DNA of 64,000 nucleotides from Monoplex corrugatus (lineage: Eukaryota; Mollusca; Gastropoda; Littorinimorpha; Ranellidae): NCBI GenBank assembly GCA_030674185.1, contig CM060308.1:31563504-31627503 (forward strand). The letters run 5' to 3'. Below the pieces are notes generated by a model, which was not told the origin of the DNA, searched no databases, and saw only the letters and a list, made by a program, of their open reading frames with translations. Below, in pieces: positions 34,701 to 42,469 of the stretch. The stretch's first letter is position 1. Each line of letters opens with the position of its first letter. Position numbers and translations under genes: made by a program.

Positions 34701-36946
34701 AATATCAAATATGCACAACAAAATTTCCGTAAGTCAGGTCAGTGGCTGCCTTATGGAAACATGAAAAACCCAGCTTGCATGCCCATCAAAGACAGAATGC
34801 AGACTGTGCAGCAACAAAAGCAATGTGCATACACGCATCCAAGAAAACCAGAATGCTTTAAAGAAAGAAAAAAACAAACAAACTAGTTCTGTGAAGCACT
34901 CCTTCATTACTACTAGTTTATCTAAAAATCCTCAGGCTGGGAAGACTGTCCAGGCTTGAGAATTTGCAGGCCTGACTGATAGGGTTAAAATTCTGCTGTG
35001 TGTGTTGATATGTTGCTTTGTGTTACATTGGAAGATTTTTCACATACTTATTTATTGCATTGCTGGCTGTTACAGTGCCTATGCTGCAGCAACGCGCTCA
35101 GCTCCTTATCCAAAAGTTGCTCCGTAAGTATTTCTTATTTAATCACTTTTCTTACACTTTTCTTTATGCAAATAAGAACCAGAAATACATAAAAATAAAA
35201 TCAGAATTTGTATCTAATAGAACGAAAGCACATATTTTCAGTTGCCAACCATGCTACCAAAGCAAAAACTGAACCCTTTGATTCCTTCACCCTGTCCACC
35301 AACTTCCTGCAGGAAGTTGGATAGGGTGAAGAGGGAGTCAAAGGGGTAAGTTTTTGCAGTTGGTGGATAGGGTGGGATCAAGGTGTTGTGGGAAGGGTCA
35401 AAGGGTAAGTTGAGTTTTTCGCTAGTTTGGTGGGATAGGGTGTGGGAGTCAAAGGGGTAAGTTTTTGCAGTTTGATGGGACAAGGGTGTGCGGGAGTCAA
35501 AGGGGTAGGTTTTTGCAGTTGATGGACAGGGTGCAGGAGTCAAAGGGGTAGGTTTTTGTAGTTGATGGACATGGTGCGGGAGTCAAAGGGGTAGGTTTTT
35601 GCAGTTGATGGACAGGGTGCAGGAGTCAAAGGGGTGTGTAGGAGGTGCGGGTCAAAGGTAGTTTTGCAGTTGATGGACAGGGTGCAGGAGTCAAAGGGGT
35701 AGGTTTTTGCAGTTGATGGACAGGGTGCAGGAGTCAAAGGATTAACCCCCCTCATGGTGAATTGGGCGGAATAGTCAATGCCCAGGGGCATATCTTTAGA
35801 TTATATATGCGATTGCATTAATATGTGTTCTTAATTTACTTTTCCTGTTTTTTTTTTCAGAGTCAGATAGCTTTTTTTGTCAAGGTCAGCAAGTTGATGT
35901 GTATGTTTTGAGATGGTTGTACTGTTATAGCTCTGCACATTTGTCTGGGTTTTAAACATTTAGTAATGATAGTAATAATGCTGTTTTAGGATTCTACTCT
36001 AGTTGGCATGCATTATTTTGGAATATTGTACTTTTCTGGTATGTTAATACTGCAGTGAATTAATTGTGGCTCTTTACTGTATATTTGTAGTAGTTTTTCA
36101 TTTCAGTGATCAGTACACGTTTTGAATGGATAAATCTTGTGAATCCCCTGTGGGAATGGCGGGGGCTCTTTCAGTATAAATAGTATCCCCACCTTCTGGA
36201 AATTCTGTGCGAGAAATTTCCTCTTTTCTGTCATTCTCTTGTTTCTGTCTTGTTCCTTTGCTTTCTGTCATTTCTTCCTTTTATTTTCTGCTTTGCTGGT
36301 ACCTTCACCTGGATATGTTCCATAAAGTCTTACATACTTTTTCTTAGGATTGATAATTGGGTACATGTATTAGATGTGTTTTTGGCTCCAGGGAAGTGAG
36401 ATATGCAGAAGCAATTTTAGGTAATTTATACCCATTTTTATGTATGTTTTTGTGTCTTGTGTATGTTTAAATATGTATTCAGGTGTGTTTTTTAAATGCT
36501 CTGCACGATAAATTGGATGGAGTTGTCAACATCAGGGGCATCTTCTTTGATTATGTGTGCGAATGCATTGACATGTGTATTTCATTTTCTTTCTTTCTTT
36601 CTATTTTGTTGGGGTTTTTTGTTTTTGTTTTTGAAGTTTTGTATGTGCTTTGAAACGGTTATAACCCTGGAATGGCTCTTCGCAGTTGGCTGGGCTTTAG
36701 ACAACAAAAACAATAAACAATCTTGTGAGTGATACACTTGTTCATGTTTGTTTAAGCAGAGGATCAAGCTCAAGCACCTATCCAGCAGCTGCTTCTTCAG
36801 GCTATCCGGCATCAGCATCATCTGGCTACATGACGGCCCCGACATCCAGCCATCCTGCTGCCTCAACTGGCAACTATCCTGCAGGCACATCTTCCAGGTT
36901 TAGTTCAAAAACAGTGCAGTCAAGTCGTGTCCCTGGGCCATACTGA
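17717..36946 (+). CDS. LARK/RBM4-like RNA-binding protein, nine coding exons (span of the gene)
   Basis: The exons 17717..17725, 28224..28349, 29720..29803, 30589..30668, 31094..31114, 32769..33071, 33421..33489, 35076..35123 and 36760..36946 sum to 927 bases, that is 308 codons and a stop, with matching phases at all eight junctions. Domains: RRM at about 7..76 (RNP2 LFIGNL at 9..14, RNP1 region NYGFAHYE at 41..48); the linker [13 protein letters not shown] zinc knuckle C91-x2-C94-x4-H99-x4-C104; an Arg/Asp/Pro/Tyr region with DPYY and DPYE repeats (108..190); an Ala run (about 195..206); and a Ser/Ala/Thr/Tyr-rich tail. The link and knuckle are characteristic of LARK/RBM4, nuclear-cytoplasmic RNA-binding proteins of splicing and translation control. 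Those usually have two RRMs; here I find one. Intron 1 is about 10.5 kb and carries most of the repeats. The start ATG GTC-free context 'gaaaATGTC' lies directly before a donor GTGAGT, giving Met-Ser-Gly. The first exon is the least certain part. Confidence 0.85.
18690..18905 (-). repeat. ~270-bp interspersed repeat (family E)
   Basis: On the - strand: 'ggattttgtgcag' and its flanks match the family seen at 23928, 26138 and 62868 ('ggattcatcacac', 'aatctgccag'). It lies at the right edge of the duplicated block, and its counterpart is at 27700..27910. Confidence 0.65.
19376..19640 (-). mobile_element. tRNA-derived SINE, diverged copy
   Basis: Reverse complement of the SINE at 7398..7655: 'gggagagctggacag' and 'tcatgactcctggatg' of the body, 'tttctgctgt', a T-rich linker and a decayed B box near 19545 ('cctgggtttgagcc'). 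It lies in intron 1 of the LARK/RBM4-like gene. Confidence 0.75.
19641..21360. other. Intron 1 sequence without recognised element
   Basis: AT-rich intron. Short CA/GC-rich repeats at 19806..19845 and 21052..21078. No exon with coding similarity seen. Confidence 0.45.
21362..21680. repeat. (CAAA)n, (CAAG)n, (TA)n and (CAA)n microsatellites
   Basis: CAAA repeats (21365..21420) pass to CAAG/CCAG (21421..21520), then (TA)n at 21565..21602 and (CAA)n at 21654..21678. The Lys/Gln- or Leu/Cys-rich frames across it are artefacts. Confidence 0.95.
22275..22700 (-). mobile_element. LINE reverse-transcriptase C-terminal remnant
   Basis: On the - strand the frame [34 protein letters not shown] and AAANTEPSD matches the C-terminal end of LINE RT proteins (the RGRP ... 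W-x-D/E-I ... DRxxWR pattern). The part before it ([11 protein letters not shown] at 22640..22690) belongs to the same protein. Broken by frameshifts. Confidence 0.75.
23036..23815 (+). mobile_element. L1-like LINE 3' end
   Basis: Frames joined by one shift read [43 protein letters not shown] and YKTKIENV, typical of the C-terminal CC-HC part of L1-clade reverse transcriptases. A 3' UTR with a GT-rich part, AATAAA at 23775..23780 and an A-rich end at about 23808 follows. Confidence 0.7.
23928..24190 (+). repeat. ~270-bp interspersed repeat (family E)
   Basis: 'caagagggattcatcac', 'cctggcagactccctgag', 'aaaccttaagatggg' and 'aatgttgcaagctggg' define the family. Other copies: 26138..26445 (+), 56040..56165 (+), 62868..63115 (+), 33685..33910 (-), 18690..18905 (-) and 27700..27910 (-). 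No ORF or Pol III boxes recognised. Confidence 0.8.
24395..24960 (+). repeat. ~570-bp interspersed repeat, full copy
   Basis: It starts with 'aatgctgggggctctt' and 'agtatccccacc', passes 'gaaattacctcttttctg', 'attgggtacatgtatt', 'gaaatgagatatgcagaag' and 'gataaattggatggagtg', and ends with 'gtgcagttggctgggctt'. Copies on +: 29871, 36141, 57045, and parts at 32340 and 35746. On -: 56370, 52955 and 1. No coding capacity. Confidence 0.85.
25332..25800. repeat. Long compound (CA)n microsatellite
   Basis: About 470 bases of CA repeats with inner variants 'gcaggcacatgtgcacc' repeated at 25581..25650 and GCAC-rich steps. Long His/Thr and Cys/Val frames on the two strands are artefacts. Confidence 0.95.
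26138..26445 (+). repeat. ~270-bp interspersed repeat (family E)
   Basis: Full copy with 'gctcaagagggattc', 'acctggcagacttcctgag', 'cttaagatggaca' and 'aatgttgcgggctggg'. Lies in intron 1. Confidence 0.8.
26683..26785 (+). pseudogene. 5S rRNA-derived sequence
   Basis: 'ggccatgccatg', 'ggttctcgtccgatcacc', 'ttagtacttggttggatga' and 'gcctgggaacactgg' follow the order of animal 5S rRNA, including the internal promoter region (A box around 26735, C box around 26752..26768). About ten bases between 'caccaaagt' and 'ttagtac' are lost compared with 5S rRNA as I know it, and the ends differ, so it is a pseudogene or the head of a 5S-derived SINE, not a working gene. Its right end abuts the duplicated exon-1 block. 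Confidence 0.85.
26785..27905 (+). pseudogene. Decayed duplicate of the promoter, exon 1 and intron-1 start
   Basis: Direct-orientation copy of 17600..18905. The start-codon context is kept (ATG at 26901) but the third codon is changed and the donor reads GTGAAT instead of GTGAGT. Nearly all CpGs of the original are TG or CA here, for example 'gacgatcgc' against 'ggtgatcac'. It now lies in intron 1, about 1.3 kb before the RRM exon. Confidence 0.85.
27700..27910 (-). repeat. ~270-bp interspersed repeat (family E)
   Basis: On the - strand 'ggattcatcgcactcgg' and 'aaatctgccgataattat' match the family. It is the counterpart of 18690..18905, so it was present before the duplication. Confidence 0.65.
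28224..28349 (+). CDS. Exon 2: RRM, first part
   Basis: Acceptor after a T-rich tract (atgttacag), donor GTAAGT; 42 codons, phase 0 at both ends. Contains RNP2 (LFIGNL) and NYGFA. Same length and phase as the - strand exon at 3507..3632. Confidence 0.95.
28436..28860. repeat. (GT)n compound microsatellite
   Basis: GT tracts with several 'ttg' and 'cgcg' interruptions and three unique islands (about 28514, 28648, 28745). Intronic. Confidence 0.95.
29014..29150. mobile_element. piggyBac-like MITE
   Basis: Terminal inverted repeats CCCTTTGACTCC and GGAGTCAAAGGG-type, flanked on both sides by TTAA (29010..29013 and 29151..29154). It is a shorter form of the element, with an inner 'gcaggaagctggtgg' arm. 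Intronic. Confidence 0.75.
29720..29803 (+). CDS. Exon 3: RRM, second part
   Basis: Acceptor ttctttcag, donor GTAAAT; 28 codons, phase 0 at both ends. Reads [20 protein letters not shown] and ends VLRVE, the last helix and strand of the RRM. Confidence 0.95.
29871..30415 (+). repeat. ~570-bp interspersed repeat
   Basis: Near full copy from 'agtatccccacc' to 'gtgcagttggttggg'; same strand as the gene. Confidence 0.8.
30589..30668 (+). CDS. Exon 4: zinc knuckle, first part
   Basis: Acceptor cttgttgcag, donor GTGAGT. Reads [17 protein letters not shown] and the first three zinc ligands CYRCGKEGH; ends inside the Trp codon (phase 2). Confidence 0.95.
31094..31114 (+). CDS. Exon 5: 21-base micro-exon completing the zinc knuckle
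   Basis: Acceptor attttccag, donor GTAAGT. It completes Trp and adds SKDCPR, including the last zinc ligand Cys104, and ends in phase 2. Confidence 0.92.
31185..32010 (+). repeat. ~830-bp interspersed repeat, copy 2
   Basis: Partner of 724..1560, with GA (31681..31720) and GT/GC (31733..31800) tracts at the same inner place. Intronic. Confidence 0.7.
32340..32590 (+). repeat. ~570-bp interspersed repeat, 3' part
   Basis: Diverged 3' half with 'ggtggaattgtcaac', 'gtgtatgaatgcac' and 'ctctgtgcagttgg'. Confidence 0.6.
32769..33071 (+). CDS. Exon 6: Arg/Asp/Tyr/Pro-rich region
   Basis: Acceptor tttttcag, donor GTGAGT. It begins [19 protein letters not shown] and ends with an Ala run; DPYY/DPYD motifs recur. 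Low-complexity, probably disordered. Confidence 0.95.
33421..33489 (+). CDS. Exon 7
   Basis: Acceptor tcttttccag. Reads [20 protein letters not shown] and RR, ending in phase 2 at a weak donor GTTTGT. The phase fits the next exon. Confidence 0.85.
33685..33910 (-). repeat. ~270-bp interspersed repeat (family E)
   Basis: Reverse orientation copy: 'gccagcgcatggggttttatgcag', shortened here as 'gcgcatggggttttatg', and 'ttgctggcagttttggg'. Confidence 0.7.
33911..35075. other. Intron 7 sequence without recognised element
   Basis: No repeat family or exon recognised. Oligo-A at 34210..34223. Confidence 0.4.
35076..35123 (+). CDS. Exon 8
   Basis: Acceptor gctgttacag, donor GTAAGT. 48 bases reading [16 protein letters not shown] after the split Arg codon; ends in phase 2. 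Confidence 0.85.
35273..35742. repeat. piggyBac-like MITE expanded into a ~44-bp minisatellite
   Basis: The left part resembles the MITE (CCCTTTGATTCC, 'aacttcctgcaggaagttgg'). From about 35330 its right arm is repeated about ten times ('gcaggagtcaaaggggtagg', 'ttttgcagttgatgg'). Right end at 'gtcaaaggattaa'. Confidence 0.8.
35746..35970 (+). repeat. ~570-bp interspersed repeat, 3' part
   Basis: 'ggtgaattgggcggaatag' to 'gctctgcacatttgtctggg', directly after the MITE array. Confidence 0.7.
36141..36716 (+). repeat. ~570-bp interspersed repeat, full copy
   Basis: 'cccctgtgggaatggcg' to 'gcagttggctgggctttag'. Its right end is about 40 bases before the last coding exon. Confidence 0.85.
36760..36946 (+). 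CDS. Exon 9: C-terminal Ser/Ala/Tyr/Pro-rich tail and stop
   Basis: Reads [20 protein letters not shown] and continues to SSRVPGPY and TGA at 36944..36946. The acceptor is a tandem AAGCAG (36754..36759), so a one-residue variant (extra Arg) is possible. Confidence 0.92.
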
Positions 36947-37197
36947 TTCATGATATCATTTCATTCCTGTGCATTTTTTTTTGTGCTTTTGTTTTTGCAC
37001 GTTCCAGAGTGTTCAGCTTTTCATTCATTCGTTGTTTACTGCAAAAGTTCGTGGTGGTATTGTAAGCCTGTTACTCCAACCCCTGCTTTGACAATTTTAT
37101 TGGTGAGTGTGAACTTTCAGGAACGATTTAGACTAATTGTACTTCACTGTTTGTCGTCATGTGGCTGTCTTGTTTACTCTGTTAATCTCCCTTTTCT

Positions 37198-37203
37198 AAT
37201 AAA
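37198..37203 (+). terminator. Polyadenylation signal AATAAA
   Basis: AATAAA about 250 bases after the stop codon, in sequence free of repeats; the likely 3' end of the main transcript is near 37220. Confidence 0.55.
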
Positions 37204-37257
37204 AACAACCAGAGATAGTTTTGTATTGACTGTAGAGAAGTACAGGCGTGCATGCGT

Positions 37258-37284
37258 GCGTGTGTATGTGTGTGTGTGTGTGTG

Positions 37285-37328
<44 letters not shown>

Positions 37329-37338
37329 GAGAGAGATG
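37258..37338. repeat. (GT)n-(GA)n microsatellite
   Basis: GT tract followed by GA tract. Confidence 0.95.
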
Positions 37339-37779
37339 TAAACAAGATTTTTTTTTAGCTCTTTGTGGGTTTTCAGTTCTTTGTCGGTGGAACTTTTACA
37401 AAATTTTGGTCATGGCTCTGCGCTGTTGTTGAGCCAGAAAAACGTGAGTTCAGAAAGGGAAGTTCCAAGGTCAAGGTCTTCTTTGGCTTGCTGTCTGCAA
37501 GGTCAGGCCATATCTGGCAGTAAATGAGGACTATGCTTACATATATATATATAGTCCTTATTGCACCAGTGACGAATGTGAAGGCTTGTTACTGTACTTT
37601 GTCAAGAGCCTGCGGGTTGAGAGTGATCACACAGTGGAGCAGTATTCAAGGTGGGGCCTGACTATTTCCCTGCTGTGTTGTTTTAAGTGTCTTCTCGTTC
37701 ACTGTCCACGCAGTGCCCGCCAACGTCTTAAACAAAATCATGTTTTATGGCTTCCTTTTAAAGAGAGGTTTGATTCTTG

Positions 37780-38284
37780 AAAGTGTCTCCACGTAGGCAG
37801 CTTCATTCATTCGTAATACACATCAAGTGGTCTTCCTCTTCTTCCTTGCTTTGGAGTGTTCTGAATCTTGCTTGTTTGACTTTACACAAGAATTTGTTGG
37901 TTTCCAGGTACCGTCAGGAGCACTTGTTTTTACAATATTTTTTCCATAATCTTTACCGTGCAGTTGGTCGGGCTGACTGGGATTGCTGGGAGAGTGCTTT
38001 GGGTTTTTTCCATTCATGTGGACAGGTATCGTGTTTGCCTCTCTCCAGATCTGTGGCAGTGACCCATCTTCCCAACTACTATTGAAGGTTTCTAGAAGCT
38101 TGCATACTGCTGCACTGTCTAGATGAATAAACATCTTGTTGTTGATGCCATCTGGACAGGGTACTTCCATGTTTTCAGCTTTATATACTTTTTTGTTTAT
38201 AAATGGAAGATTGATAGAATGGCTTAACCATCCTGTTCTAGTATTCTTATCCCAACATTTTAATACTTCTGTGAACAGTCTCAT
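37780..38284 (-). mobile_element. Jockey-like LINE reverse-transcriptase fragment
   Basis: On the - strand CPDGINNKMFIHLDSAAV, FNSSWEDGSLPQIWREA and 'SPSNPSQPDQLHGKDYGK' (a frameshifted copy of the NYRPISL-type motif) match the N-terminal part of a Jockey-like RT. The sequence to 37340 probably continues the same element but is too decayed to call. Confidence 0.75.
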
Positions 38285-38385
38285 TGTTTGTGTTCATACT
38301 TTTTCTCCTTGGGACTGATGTGGTAGGTCAACGATCATGCCTTGGATACCTGCCACAGTGAAATACAGTATTCTGTTTTTTACCC

Positions 38386-38745
38386 TGCAGGATGTGATTT
38401 CTAAGAAGGATGTTGACAGTTCCATGGACAGCAAAGAAAACAAACGAGACAGTCTTGATGGAGGCAGACACAAATAGATCATTCATAAGGAAGATTAGGA
38501 AAAGGCAGGCAACATTCATAGGCCATTTTATGAGGAAAGGGGAATTGGAACACCTGGTCACAACGGGAAAGCTGGAGGGAAGGAGAGCACTGGGTAGACC
38601 CAGGGAGAAGATACTAGACAGACTTGCCGAGTGGCTGGGGACAAGGAGGGTGGAAGAGATGCTTGAGGCAACAAGAGATAGGAACAGACGGAAGTCCATA
38701 ATCGCCAACGCCATGCGGCAAGGCACCTGATGATGATGATGATGA
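38386..38745 (+). mobile_element. LINE 3' fragment with (GAT)n tail
   Basis: Frame with DSKENKRDSLDGGRH-type and RKIRKRQATFIGHFMRKGE, GKLEGRRALGRPREK and IIANAMRQGT, ending 'ggcacctgatgatgatg'. The same 3' end occurs at 43040, 48326 (-), 57530 (-), 61205 and 63302. 5'-truncated. Confidence 0.85.
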
Positions 38746-39275
38746 TGAGTCTTTCTATGGCCAGATGCAGATATAAATCTCTTGGTAAACTATCACATGT
38801 TCATGTTGTTGTAACTGCTTATAAAGAAAAGCTAAATTCAATGTATACGCAGCTGTTTTTGTCTCATTTTTTTGTCCTACGGAATAACATTTTTTTTTTT
38901 AATTTGATGCATATGTCTCATGAACATTTTATTCTAGTTAATTTGTGTAACAGATATGCGTAGAAAAAGAATCTGAGTGTATTTTATCTTTTTTTTTTTC
39001 AGTATTTTATTTTATCTTTTTTCTTTTCGGTATTTTAGTTTCCCATGTAGAATATTTTTTGTATGTAATAGAAGTAAACAGAAAAAGAGTCTGTTTAATT
39101 AAGAGTGCGTTTTCTTTTGATATTTTTATTTGTCATGTAGAATTATGTATCCGTTTATTTTCTTGTCTTTCCTTTGTCTGACTCTTCCTCTTCAAACAAA
39201 CTTGTATCTTTGTGTGTGTAATTATTTGATTGTGGTGATGATGACTGCATTTTCACCTGCAGTTGACTCTGTTTA
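38746..39275. other. AT-rich non-coding sequence
   Basis: Contains two similar 75-base stretches (38945..39060 and 39060..39130, 'gtagaaaaagaatctgagtg', 'tattttatc') but no gene. Confidence 0.4.
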
Positions 39276-39297
39276 TGTGTGTGTGTGTGTGTGTGTG

Positions 39298-39363
<66 letters not shown>

Positions 39364-39365
39364 TG

Positions 39366-39409
<44 letters not shown>

Positions 39410-39427
39410 TGTGTGTGTGTGTGTGTT
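39276..39427. repeat. (GT)n microsatellite
   Basis: About 150 bases of GT with three 'gg' or 'gtt' breaks. Confidence 0.95.
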
Positions 39428-40279
39428 TTTAGATTTTAAAATGCAACTTCTACTTAGTGTGCACAGATAAAAGCTTTGGATGAAACACATTGTAACAGTA
39501 GCTCTTGGGGGCATTAAAAAAGAATTGATGAAAACCACAACCTTTATCCAGACCACTGGGCTGACTGACTGAGGCATAATCATGCTCAAACGAGAGGGAA
39601 GAAAAAGTAACAGTCTGTCATGGGTTGTCTTCCTCACATCGGTAATGCTGAAATGTTTTGTCAATGGGTGACTGCCACTTTTGCATACAAACAACCTGAA
39701 AACATATTCAGCATTAAAACTAAACCAGCAAAAAAATGCTTTTAGGTATGTTTGATTAATCTATGCCAGTTCTTGTTTTAACTGACAGAAGACCATGGTC
39801 TGTCTGTTTTGCAGTTTACTTATCTATGTCTTCATTGAAGAGTCCTGTGACAAAAGTTGTTAACACAACAAACAGATGAAATCTCTCACAATTCGCGCAG
39901 TCGAGTCTCAGTCACTTTAGTTTCAGTTTCTCAAGATGACATCTCCGCACTCAGAATGAATTCGTATGCACTAATGTCACAGGTGTCATGTGTATGGTAA
40001 TCACTTAACAAATGAGTCACTGAGACTGTTGCTCAAATTTCCTGATCAACATTGCCAGGTGTCTCTAACTTGTTGGTCTGTTTTACACCATGTAATGATA
40101 TGGAAGGAAGCATGGAGTATAGCTCTTGTCATGCAGTCTCAGTCCAAAATGATACTCCACAGCATCATTACTGTCAACCCTATTCTCACCCATTACCTTG
40201 GTATTATGAAAAATGTCTGATATTATAAGGCCCTGCATGTGCTGCTGTCATAGTGACCTCATTTTTGGTTGGTTTACAG
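39428..40279. other. Non-coding sequence
   Basis: No repeat family or exon recognised before the acceptor at 40279. Confidence 0.4.
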
Positions 40280-40366
40280 ATCCAAAATAAGTTGCACGGA
40301 AAGAGTAGCAATGCAGACGATGTGGCAGCTAAAAAAATCAAAAAAGAAAAGGAAAAAAATGACTAG
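40280..40366 (+). CDS. Candidate alternative terminal exon (Lys-rich tail)
   Basis: A good acceptor (ggttggtttacag) precedes 28 codons in phase 0 that read IQNKLHGKSSNADDVAAKKI and then KKEKEKND and stop. The Lys-rich end resembles a nuclear localisation signal. Exons 2 and 3 of the LARK/RBM4-like gene end in phase 0, so a transcript joining 29803 to 40280 would keep the frame but lose the zinc knuckle. It may instead belong to another gene or be chance. A second frame (phase 2) is also open. Confidence 0.35.
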   Translation: MQNKLHGKSSNADDVAAKKIKKEKEKND

Positions 40367-40825
40367 AAGAAGATGGTTTCAGTTTGTTTCCTTTGAGCCT
40401 TAGATATCCGTTTGCTGCAAATTAAACATGGAGATCATATTTCTTGTGTTTTCTGTTGCTAATTCTTTTTATGCAGTGTTGTTTTACCTCCAGTAGGTTC
40501 CAGCAAGTAACTTTGCAGTTGTATTCCGTGGTGTTTGATAGCATAACGCGCATTGCTTAAGGTTATGGTTTTAATGTGATTGATTTTAATGTGTTTTACA
40601 AAACTGTCCAGTGAAATATGAAATTTTGTATTATGTTTGTGCATTTTTCTTCTGCAAACAAGTTGAATTATTGTATTTAAATATATATTCAGAAATGTTT
40701 GCCCAGTTTTTTTTACAACTAAGTAACCAACCAACCAGCCATTTTGCAACATCAACAGAAGTCCCACCATCACTGCCATCACCACTAAGTGCCCATTCAT
40801 TGTCAGTCATGACATCCTGTGAGCT

Positions 40826-41060
40826 TATTTCACTGGCTTTTAATGCTGTAGGTTTAGTTTCGTATCTTTCAAATTGGTTATTCCATTATTTCATTTTGTG
40901 TTATATTTCACTGGCTTATAATGCTGTTGGTGTAGGTTTTATCTTTCAGATTGGTTATTCCATTATTCCATTTTGTTTTTGTATTTCACTGGCTTTTAAT
41001 GCTGTTGGTTTAGTTTCTTATCTTTCAAATTGGTTATTCCATTATTCCATTTTGTTTTGT
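40826..41060 (+). repeat. Three-copy ~77-bp tandem repeat
   Basis: 'tatttcactggctt' starts at about 40826, 40903 and 40982; each unit also holds 'ggttattccattatt'. It lies in the possible 3' UTR of the terminal exon at 40280. Confidence 0.85.
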
Positions 41061-41355
41061 TCTGTGGTGTATTACTAGTATATTACATGTTACATATATC
41101 TCAAGGTCTTAGCTGTTTGAGTGGAGTCGCTTGCCTTAATCAGTTATATTGTTTGCCAGCAATAGATGTGCGTTTCAGAAGCCACTGAGCTTGTTTGTCG
41201 TTTGTTCTTCAGCCATGTTTCTGTTTAATCTAGCTTATAGCAATATGTTTATGTGGGTTGTATGATTTGTGTTTGTTTAGGTGAGGGAATTTGTTTTGAT
41301 GAGGGAAATGCGATGGTTGAAAGCAGCATATCTTGATTGTATTATCTGTTAGAAC

Positions 41356-41361
41356 AATAAA
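41356..41361 (+). terminator. Polyadenylation signal AATAAA
   Basis: AATAAA about 1 kb after the possible terminal exon at 40280..40366, followed by 'ggacaagtaaa' and a poly-C run (41387..41402). Confidence 0.4.
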
Positions 41362-41599
41362 GGACAAGTAAACACGGGGAAACCCCCCCCCCCCCCCCCC
41401 CCACAAAAACACCCAGCTATCAAGGGAACAAAGTAAATGAATTGACTGTACACTGATTTTCTCTAATGTTTTTTTTTTATTCTGTGTGACATAAGGAGTC
41501 TTGTTTCGTCCATTTCTTTCTTATTTTTGTTTCTTGTGTGGTTAAATAATCATCTACTGATATGCTAAGCCTGGTGTAACTTCACCAGAGTCCTGTTAA

Positions 41600-41785
41600 C
41601 CTTTTGACTCCTGCACCCTGTACACCAGCATGCTGCATTGCCAACCATGCTAGCAAAGCAAAAACTTAACCCTTTGATTTCCTTACTCTATCCATCAGCT
41701 TCCTGCAGGAAGCTGGTGGGTAGGGTGAGGGAATCAAAGGGGCAATTTTTTTGCAGTTGGTGGATAGGTTACAAATGTCAAAGGG
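41600..41785. mobile_element. piggyBac-like MITE
   Basis: TTAA at 41596..41599 and 41786..41789; inverted ends CTTTTGACTCC and GTCAAAGGG-type; inner hairpin 'ccttcctgcaggaagctgg'-like at 41698..41716. Confidence 0.8.
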
Positions 41786-42069
41786 TTAACTGGCAAACCC
41801 CATCTGCTACTGGCATGCTAGTACGGTTGTAATTTCACCAGAACTGCGCTATTCATTGAAACCCCAGAGTCCCTGAACAAAAAGTCAAGGTCATCAATTC
41901 CATTTTCATACCTCGCTCTTTACGTACCGGTGCCAGATGTGGACTCTGACCAAACCTCTGGAGGACAAAATGACCACCCGTGAGATGCCTTGCATGATCA
42001 GCAACGCCATCATTATCATTATCGGTACCATGAGAGAGTGAGTGAATGTGGGTGTGTAAAGAGTGTATA

Positions 42070-42089
42070 TTTGATATGAATGTGTGTAT

Positions 42090-42138
<49 letters not shown>

Positions 42139-42168
42139 AGAGGGAGGGGGAAAGGAGAGAGAAACAGA

Positions 42169-42200
<32 letters not shown>

Positions 42201-42205
42201 CAGAG
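42070..42205. repeat. (GT)n-(GA)n microsatellite
   Basis: GT at 42093..42133, then GA/GACA to 42205. Confidence 0.95.
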
Positions 42206-42469
42206 GACAGAGAAGGCATTTCATACATTATGCACATACTAAAAGAATAAATAAATGAATAATTTATTGTGTTAGGTGCATTGGCTCTATCACAAGTAAG
42301 TATCAGGGGAACAGATTGATGAAGGTATTGCATAATTTTTCGATGATCACATACAGGAAATGATGAACGTCTAGTCCTGACATTGGAAGAAGCCCAAAAG
42401 AGTAAATCGCTAATAAGCGCCCACCCGAAAGTGCACATTTTGCATGTCATGAGGACCGCAGCGCATTTT

